NCBI GenBank assembly: GCA_002392835.1
Contig: DGHX01000124.1
Span: 1 to 25,131, forward strand
Source of the DNA: Prevotella sp. UBA3837
GTDB lineage: Bacteria > Bacteroidota > Bacteroidia > Bacteroidales > Bacteroidaceae
DNA length: 25,131 nt
Direction: 5' to 3'
Numbering within the stretch: position 1 is the stretch's first letter; each line of letters opens with the position of its first letter. Under the pieces are notes generated by a model. It ran no database searches and was not told where the DNA came from. It saw only the letters and a list, made by a program, of their open reading frames with translations. Positions 1-7,400 of this stretch are shown in pieces. Made by a program: the position numbers and the translations under genes.

Positions 1-70
1 GTGGAGGGTGGAAGGTGGAGGGAGAATAGCTGATAGACGGTGTTTATTTGTGAGTGGTGAAGGGTGAGTA
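1..70. repeat. Heptamer-phased G-rich tandem repeats
   Basis: Positions 1-21 read as three 7-bp units (GTGGAGG, GTGGAAG, GTGGAGG), and 50-70 as three more (GTGAGTG, GTGAAGG, GTGAGTA). No open reading frame of quality covers them. The same 7-bp period, with different sequence, recurs in other places in this window (8431-8458, 16969-17042, 6693-6720). Confidence 0.7.
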
Positions 71-93
71 AAAAACGTCCCAGGGCCTGGGAC
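70..93 (-). terminator. Hairpin with T-run, terminator-like
   Basis: Positions 77-93 form a perfect palindrome (GTCCCAGG, one central G, CCTGGGAC). Read on the minus strand it is followed by a run of T (complement of A at 70-75), the layout of a rho-independent terminator. An A-run at 94-100 gives the mirror-image T-run on the other side, so it could also serve as a bidirectional element. Its distance from the epimerase stop at 483 makes it a second, distal terminator at best. Confidence 0.45.
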
Positions 94-101
94 AAAAAAA
101 T

Positions 102-180
102 GCGGGCCGCTCGTGAAAAAAAGCGGCCTCCATTTTTTCATGCGGAGGCCTCTCGTGAAAAAATGTGGGCCGCCCGTGAT
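102..180. repeat. Alternating direct and inverted GTGAAAAAA repeats
   Basis: The core TCGTGAAAAAA occurs at about 111-121 and again at about 153-163, with an inverted version (TTTTTTCATGCGG) between them and a truncated copy (GGGCCGCCCGTGA) at the right end. The inverted copy is flanked by GGCCTCC and GGAGGCC, which pair to form a hairpin. The piece can be read through on both strands as peptide with recurring FFHERP-like motifs, but this follows from the DNA repeat and I do not call a gene. Confidence 0.6.
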
Positions 181-224
181 ACTCAGGGGGCTCGACTGGA
201 TTTGCCGCTCGGCATCTTCTTTTT

Positions 225-395
225 CGGTGCAATCAAACTGAACAGTCTCGGTGCAACCAAACTGAACAGCGGTGCAGCCAGATTGAACAGCGATGAGACA
301 AATTTGCGACGAAAATGAACAATATGAGACAAAAATGAGGTGATAATGAACAGCGGTGCAGGTAAAATGATTTCCGGTGCAACCAAAAAACACTC
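225..395. repeat. Degenerate 21-bp tandem repeats (CGGTGCAACC...TGAACAG)
   Basis: Units begin with CGGTGCA at 225, 249, 270, 354 and 375. Three of them (225-245, 249-269, 270-290) are full 21-bp copies ending in TGAACAG. The middle part (291-353) is more diverged, keeps TGAACA(G) endings at about 315 and 346, and carries a second repeated motif, ATGAGACAAA. There are no unique spacers of constant length, so this is not a CRISPR array. No gene is called here. Confidence 0.7.
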
Positions 396-426
396 ACGCG
401 CACGCGTATATACGCGTGCGCGTGAG
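385..426 (-). terminator. 34-bp perfect palindrome plus T6, probable terminator
   Basis: Positions 393-426 are a perfect 34-bp palindrome (17-bp arms, no loop bases, centre between 409 and 410). On the minus strand, downstream of the epimerase-like gene that stops at 483, it is followed within two bases by six T (complement of A at 385-390). That fits an intrinsic terminator for that gene. The inner 30 bp (395-424) alternate pyrimidine and purine without a break. Confidence 0.65.
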
Positions 427-459
427 AGAGATGCTTTGTGCGCTTGTTCAGACCCCCAA

Positions 460-476
460 CCCCCTGACTCAGGGGG
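460..476. terminator. GC-rich hairpin just after the epimerase stop
   Basis: CCCCCTGA and TCAGGGGG (460-467 and 469-476) pair around a single C, giving an 8-bp stem beginning 7 bases after the stop codon of the minus-strand gene. No T-run follows directly, so alone it is a weak terminator; it may stabilise the 3' end together with the palindrome at 393-426. Its right arm is part of the 13-bp repeat at 467-479. Confidence 0.4.
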
Positions 477-482
477 CTCAGG

Positions 483-1352
483 TTATCCGATGGTGATGGT
501 GTACTCCGACATGAACGACGAGCCGGGCTGCAGGTGGTTCATGTAGAGCTTGTCGCGGAACTCGCCCTTCCAGCCTCGTGGGTCACCCAGTCCGTACCAC
601 GGCTCTATGCACACGAAGGGGGCCTTCTTCTTGTAGGGGCTCCAGAAAGCGATGATGGGGCACTTGTAGCTGACGGTGACAGCGGGCGAGCCGTCGGGGT
701 TGAGCAGGCTGGCGCTGTGCGTCTGGCAGTCGTGAATCTTCACGCTGTCGTTGGCGAAGAACTCGTCGTTGAAGGCTATCACGCCGTCCTTGATCTCGTC
801 AAGGGCTATCTCCGTCATCTCGTGCGAGCCGTCGATGTAGCTCTTCAGACCCTTCAACGGCTGCTTGTTGTCGAGGCTGATGACGCCGCGCAGCTCCTCG
901 TCCTCCTTGCAGCCCGGGGCCAGGAAGGCGGGGTGGCCGCCTATCTGGAAGTGTATGTCGCGCGTGTCGGTGTTCTCCACGTGCCACACCACGTGCAGCT
1001 TGTTGCCGCTGAGGCGATAGCTCACGGCCAGGTTGAAGTGGTAGGGGTACACCTTCAGCGTCTCCTCGCTGTCGTGCAGGGCGTAGGTCACCTTGTGCTC
1101 GCCCTGGGCGATGAGCTTGAAGCGCGTGTCGCGGGCGAAGCCGTGGCGCGGCAGGTGATACTCCTGGCCGTCGACGGTGTAGGTGTCGTCGTTCACGCTG
1201 CACACAATGGGGAAGAGGATGGGTGAGCGGCGCGGCCATTTCTCGCCGCCCTGCCACAGGTATTCACGTCCTTCACTGTCCTTGATGCTTTGGAGCTCGG
1301 CTCCCATCTCCGATACACAGACCGTGAGATGCTCGTTCTTGATTTGTTCCAT
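483..1352 (-). CDS. Aldose 1-epimerase family protein (LacX-like)
   Basis: This 289-residue protein resembles the cytoplasmic aldose 1-epimerase/LacX branch of the galactose mutarotase superfamily, which interconverts alpha and beta anomers of sugars or binds sugar phosphates. Family landmarks are visible: an early HGFAR stretch, GGHPAF with a candidate catalytic His, and CIEPWYGL near the C terminus with the conserved acidic residue. There is no signal peptide. The start at 1352 gives the normal family N terminus (MEQIKNEHLTV). It is preceded by a Bacteroidetes promoter at 1386-1417 and followed by strong hairpins, so it is probably a single-gene transcript. The exact sugar cannot be told from sequence; a close relative acting on another hexose is equally possible. 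Confidence 0.88.
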   Translation of the reverse strand: MEQIKNEHLTVCVSEMGAELQSIKDSEGREYLWQGGEKWPRRSPILFPIVCSVNDDTYTVDGQEYHLPRHGFARDTRFKLIAQGEHKVTYALHDSEETLKVYPYHFNLAVSYRLSGNKLHVVWHVENTDTRDIHFQIGGHPAFLAPGCKEDEELRGVISLDNKQPLKGLKSYIDGSHEMTEIALDEIKDGVIAFNDEFFANDSVKIHDCQTHSASLLNPDGSPAVTVSYKCPIIAFWSPYKKKAPFVCIEPWYGLGDPRGWKGEFRDKLYMNHLQPGSSFMSEYTITIG

Positions 1353-1385
1353 GTTTTAGAATACAGTAGGGTTGATTACGGGCTA

Positions 1386-1417
1386 CAAAGGTACGAAAAA
1401 AAATAGAGCAGAGCAAA
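1386..1417 (-). promoter_or_regulatory. Promoter of the epimerase gene
   Basis: On the minus strand TACCTTTG (complement of 1386-1393) fits the Bacteroidetes -7 consensus TAnnTTTG. The TTTG of the -33 element (complement of 1414-1417) lies 20 bp upstream. The -33 element is inside one arm of the hairpin at 1408-1445, so this promoter overlaps the terminator of the preceding operon. Confidence 0.7.
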
Positions 1418-1445
1418 AGAAATGTACGTTTTTCTTTTGCTCTGC
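1396..1445 (-). terminator. Terminator of the 2316-residue protein gene
   Basis: A perfect 15-bp inverted repeat (1408-1422 with 1431-1445, 8-base loop) begins 25 bases after the stop codon at 1470. On the minus strand it is followed a few bases later by eight T (complement of 1396-1403). Hairpin plus T-run fits an intrinsic terminator. The same hairpin family recurs upstream of the ABC exporter at 19225-19258 and 19308-19336. Confidence 0.7.
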
Positions 1446-1469
1446 CGAAATAATTCCCCAGCGTGCGGA

Positions 1470-4400
1470 TTATCTCACCGTCACCTTGTGCACGGTGCCG
1501 TCGCTTTGTCGCACGATGTTGATGCCATGCTCTGGCCGGCTGATGCGCTGACCGTCGAGACGGAAGAAGAGCACGGGCTGCTCTGCGACGTGGGAACTGT
1601 TGGGCACCGTCGGGGCCTCGATGCCGCTGGGGCGCTGGATGCCCTTGTAGCTGAACTCCACCACGGGGCTGTCGTCCATGCCCGGGGCCACGGCCATCGC
1701 CTTGATGCGGATGCTGTCGCTGGTCAGCACGATGGGCCCGGTGTAGGTCAGCACCTTGCCGCTCTCAGGCGCGCAGGGGCACGAGCCGTCGAGCGTATAG
1801 AGGATGGTGGCCCCGCTGGTCTTGCAGCTGAGCCGTATCTCAGAGCCGATGTAGAGGGTGATGCCGTTCAGGCGCGACGAGCGTGGGGCGCTGACCTGCA
1901 TCTGCGCCGCGTCGCGCACGGTGACGAGCGTCGTCGTGGTCAGCTCCTCCTCGTCGGCCAGCGTGAAGCGTACGATGCTCGTTCCCTGTGCCTCAGCGCT
2001 GAGGGCCACCGTTGCCGCACCATTGCTGTCGAGTGTCGTCTCCTGTTGAGCCACTGCCACTGCCTCGGCATCGCTGCTGCTCACCACCACCTTCTTGCCC
2101 TTGGCAGCGGCGGCAGGCACGGCCTGTATGACGATGGTGGCCTGCTTGCCCTCCTGCAGGTTCAGTGCAGAGTCGGCCACGAGTGCCTCGATGCGCTGTG
2201 CTACGGTGAACTGCTGGGTGAAGTCCTGCTCCATGGGCACGCCGGCGTAGCTCTCCACGGTGCGCCTGACGGTCAGCATCACCTTGTCGTTAGCGTTAAG
2301 GGTGGCGTTACTCGGTATGAAGCGCACCTTAGAGGCATAGACTGAGTCGGGCGTCTGATAGCCACTCTCGGCATTGAGCAGCTCAATGGTGCCGGGCACC
2401 TGCTGTCCGCCGCTGGTCAGGAAGATGCTCGCTGCTGTCAGCGTGTGCGGCCGCATGTACTTGTCAAACGTGATGTCGATGCCGTCGGTATAGGCCTTCA
2501 CCTTCTGCACGTTGGGCTGGCGCAGCTGCGTGATGCCCACGTTCACCTCCAGTTGTGGCGGCGGCACGGGCAGCCAGTCTGAGTAGGTCGTCTCGTAGCC
2601 CTGCTTCTCATACTTCACCTGCCACAGGCCCGTGGGCACATCCCACTGGTAGCGGCCGTCGGCATCGGTGAAGAGCGGGTTCTCCTGGGCATAGGTCTCG
2701 GCATCCCAGATGACGGCCTCGTCGTGCAGGTCGCCATACATGTCCTCCTTCGTCTCCTTGTAGTAACACGTGGTGCGCACGCCCTCAACGCGGTTGCTGC
2801 TCACCGCCTCGTAGACGTAGCCGGCCGGGTCGCGCACGAACCAAAGCGGTGAGAACAGCCACACACCAGGACCATATATATAAGACATCGCAACATATGC
2901 ATCTAAGGTGCCTTGGTCTATTACATAACTTGGATTGTCATCTTCCCAATCGGGGTCACCCGGATGTTCGGGGTTGGGTTTCTTTTTACCACACTTCAGG
3001 GCATCAAGACGCCCCTGTATAGCATTGCGGTCATTCTCCGATGCTGACGGCTGCCAGACACTCCATACGAAGTTGAATAGGTCAAGGAAGCGGGCTGCCC
3101 ACCATTTAACGTCCACCAATGGAACGGTTGGTACAGTACTGGCAGCCAGTGAAACGCCCTCACCAGCCACAGTAACAATATTTGTGCAGATGTGCACACC
3201 CAATTTGCTTTCGCAGTCATGCAAAAGTCGGGCGGCCTCGGTCTCATTGCCATCGCAAGGCATCTTGTCAAGCACCTTGTTGCGCAGTTTAATCCATTTC
3301 ATCACGTCGCTGGTAGCATTCCAGCAAGTGATGCCGAAGGGGATAGCCTTTAAAAGCAGAGAGACGGGCGGGTTAGAAAGCCATTGGAAGAACTTGTTGT
3401 TAGCCAACTTCTCCTGCAAGCCGAACTTCTTAGGTAGTTGCTGGTCCACCTTGTTTGCCACGTTAACCTTGTCGGCCCTGACCTTGCCAATAGCACGTCT
3501 GGCATTGCCCAGCTTACTTTGTAGTCCAGGCATTTTGCCGTTGAGTTTGCTTATCTCTTGTGTGTTCTTCGCAATGGCGTTATTCAAATTATTGATACAG
3601 TCCTGACGGGTGCCAATCATACCCAGCAGACGGTCTTTCTCAGCCTGTGTGACAGCTGTGGCCAACTCTCCATTCAGTCTGGCTATTTCGTCTGAGTGTC
3701 TGGTGATGCTGGTCAGATTGGTCATTTTCTTTGCCTCCTCGGCTGCAATTTGTTCGCCCAGCTTTGTCACCTTTTCTTGTGCCTTAGCCAAGTTGGCAGT
3801 AGCCTTTTCAACTTTCTTTGCGAAGACAACATCTATCAATTCACCCAACTCGCCACGTCCCCAGTCGTATAGGCACTTTAATATCTCAATAGCGCTGTCA
3901 ATGGTGTTGCATGTGGTGCCAACCAAGCCCAGGAAGGTATCCATGTTGATGCCATTCTTAGCCATTTCCTGGATGCTCTTCGCTTCATCCTTAATCTTGT
4001 CGCCGAAATCAGCAAACTTGTCGACACAACCCACAGGGAAGAGTTTTAGCACACCCGTAACTGGGTTTATGTCCGGCTTTTCATCTTCCCTCATCTTGAC
4101 ATAGCGGGCATGTCCTTCAACCTCGTCAAGAGTAAGCACCGAGTATTGGGTCAGCGTCTTCGAGTCAATGAAACATGTGAGACTGTCTTTTACCAGCCGA
4201 TAGACGCTGGAGCCGTCGTTCATAGGCATTTCTTGATACCCCTGAGCCAGCAATTCAGATGGGTCGATATGATTCAGATGCTTCACGTCGTACTGTTGAT
4301 ACTTGCCGTCAAAGTGCATTACAGCGGTGACATCCTCATTCGTTTTGTGGAAAGCAGTGGTGTCAGGTAAGTAGAAGATACTCATGGTAGAGAGCAAGCT

Positions 4401-7400
4401 GTCACGCAGTTCAAGGTTTGCCTGTGTCAACTCGATAATGGCGTCGTCAAGTTCTGCAAGCAGTGCATCGATTGAAGCACTATCGCTCTCGCGTACAACG
4501 AACTCGTCTCCCTTAGCCTGCTCGTGTTGCAATGCGGCATCCATCACATCATCGCCAACGATTGCGCGTACAAGTTGCTCTTCGCGTTGCACTGCGGAAG
4601 CGTCCTGAGTTTCCATTTGCAGGATGGAAGCCAGCTCGTTGATTTCATCAATGTGCTCTATGGGATAATTGTCATCGAAAGCCTCGTAAATGCTCTTCAT
4701 TGCCTGACGACCCTCTTCCATTAGGTCCTCCATATCTTTAACCATATCATCAAGCATTTCGCGGTCAGCAGCAAGCTCCGTTGTGTTGGTGTACTCCACG
4801 TCGACATTGACGGGCAGATTATGGCCTACACTGTAGTCGCTGGCCTCTCCCAGCGTGTACTTCCATCGCTTGTGGCGCTCGCTGTAGGGAGCATCGACCG
4901 AGAGCACATCGCCCCGCTCGCGAAGGATGTGAAGCTTGACGTTGCGTATGGCGGTGGTGTCGTTCACCAGCATGTCGTTCTGGTCGTAGAAGTCAACGAA
5001 GAGGCTCACCTCAAAATTGCTGTCGGCATAGCGCATGTTCATACCGCCGGGGGTGACCGTATTGGTACGGAAGTCAAACACGAAATCATCCGTATTGTGC
5101 TCATGGTTCAGACCTTTCAGGCGTAGCGTCACCACTGGTGTTAAGGAACCACGATTTACTTTGACCGTTTTCTTCTCTGACTGCATCTGCAAGCCCTCAG
5201 GCGTGGTGATGACGGCATAGATGCCGTGCTCCGAGAGGTTGTAGGGGTTGTCGAGTGGGCACATCACGCTCCAGTAACCGGTGCCGAGCGAGGTAGTCTC
5301 GCCGATGAGCGCGCCGTCGTCGTAGACCTCCACCTTGCTCAGGGGTACGGCCATGCCCGTGACGGGCAGCAGTCGGCGGCCCGTGGTCTGAGGAGCGTTG
5401 ATGGTCAAGTCAGTGGCACTGAAGCGCACGGTGCCGATGGGCTGCAGCGTGGTGCTGCCATTGAGGCGGAATCGTGTGCCGGCCGACACCTCGAAGAGAC
5501 CGCCGCGCGTAGGTACCACACAGAAGCGCACCAGGTGCTCGTCGTCCATGTCGTCGATGAGCACGGTTATCTGGCGGCCGTCCATCTCGTAGGGAACGGT
5601 CTTGTTGCCAACCATCATAGAATTCTCGACCATCTCGACGCCCTCAGGCAGGTCGAACTGCAGGCGCACCTTGCTCAGCATGTCCTGATACTGCGGCTTG
5701 AAGTGCAGGTCGGCACGCAGGGTGACATAGCTGCCCACGCTCACCTCGTCCTTGTTCACACCGAAGAGCGTGGCATCGCTGGTGTAGCTGAAACGTGAGT
5801 CGTCGAGCAGGGGAACGGTGCTGTTTGTCACCGTCGTGATGCGGCCGCTGCTGATGCTCACCTCGTTCTTCACCATGTCGTTGTCGCGGATGCCGAACTG
5901 ATAGAGACGGTCAAGCGAGGCTACTGAGGTGGCCATCGCGCTGTAGCCCATGGTGACGAGCGTGTAGTCGCCGTCCTTCAGGTGCGTGACCGTCAGCTCT
6001 GTGTCCTTATACGGTGCCCAGCCGACGAGCTGTCCGTCGGCATCGTAGAGCACGCCCATCACCTGCATGTTGTCGGTCATCTCGAAGCTGGCCTTCAGCT
6101 GGCCCATCTCCTTGATGCCGAAGATGGCGGTGGCGTGCCCGTCGCTACCCACGGTGCATGTCGTGGTGATGGGCATGAAGCTGCCAGTGATGCTGGTGGC
6201 GGTGAGCCTGAGGCGTGTGCCCTCGGCCAGCTCCTGGTCGATGAGCACCACGACGGGGTACTGCACGCTGATGTCGCTCAGTTCCTGGCCTGTAGTCTCG
6301 TTGACGACGGTGTAGGTGATGTTCCCGTAGCCGTCATAGCCCTCCTGGCTCATCGCCTCCTCGTCGGCATAGACGGCAGGGGTGTAATAGAGGTCGAGGT
6401 CGATGATGGTGCCGCTCAGGTCATGCAAGGCAAAGCCCACCCCCGGCCCCTCCTCAAGGGAGGGGAGGTTGTCAGTTACCAGTGTAGCCTTCAAAAAAGA
6501 ACTGTGTGTTACCGTGATTGTTGTGGGTGCCTCGTAGACGGTCAGCGTGTAGTGGCCGTCGATGTCGGTCTTTGTGCTCTGTGTCACAGGATAGACGCCA
6601 TTCAGCATCTGGCTGACGGTGACGGTGGCGCCACGCACGGGCTTGCCCGTACTCTCTGCCGTGACGGTGCCGCTGAGCGTCAGCTGCGGGATAATGGATA
6701 ATTGACAATGGATAATTGACGACTGTCCTACGGTGACGAGCGAGTCGGGCGGCGTGAGGTACTGGCGGCCCAGCGTTTCGTCGAGCTTGACACGGTAGCG
6801 CACCTGCGTGCCCTCTAACTGGCCGGTGAGGGTGGCGCCCGTAGCGAGGTAGTTGCCCTGGCGGTCGGTCCAGGTAACGCCCACCCCCGCCCCCTCCCCA
6901 AGGGAGGGGAGTGCGGTGCCGTCGGGCAGCAACAGGCGCAGGGTGACGTCGATGGGCGTCTTCAGGTCAGCAAAACTGACCTGAAGGTCCTTGTCCTGAA
7001 TGTCGATGCCCTCAATGGTGCCCAGCACGTCGCCGCGCTGGTTCTTCAGGTAGAGCACATGCTGCGTGTGGCGGATGAGGTTGTTGAACGTGTAGCTCGT
7101 GGCGTTGGTGATGACGTAGCGCTGGCTCTGCAGCGTCTTGGTGTTCACCAGCTCAAGGAACATGTCGTTGTAAGACTTGGGCTGCGGCAGCGTGACGGTG
7201 AGGCGCTGCACGCCCGTCGTGATGGGCAGAATCATCAGCTCCTTCCAGCCACGTGCCTGCTGGTAGAGAGGCACGGCCTCGGCAGGCACGTGGACGATGA
7301 CGTTGTCCTTGTTCAAGCCGTCGAAGGCCCAGTTGTTGTAGTAGTCGTTGGCCGCGTAGCCCTGTTCGCCCGGCATCCGTCCCTCGAATGTGGGCGGCGT

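Larger units (their letters stand above)
181..479. repeat. 13-bp direct repeat bounding a repeat block
   Basis: ACTCAGGGGGCTC is found exactly at 181-193 and again at 467-479. Between the two copies lie the 21-bp repeats and the 34-bp palindrome. The copies could mark the ends of an inserted block or could simply be two members of a dispersed family; neither is proved. Confidence 0.5.

Noticed and set aside
225..395. Regular repeats suggesting a CRISPR array
   Set aside because: Units follow each other directly or with diverged repeat sequence; there are no unique spacers of uniform length and no cas genes in the window.
5226..5798. Plus-strand open frames opposite the giant secreted protein (also 1422-2345, 5982-6701, 7059-7970)
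   Set aside because: Shadow frames of the minus-strand gene, without motif, promoter or plausible protein composition.
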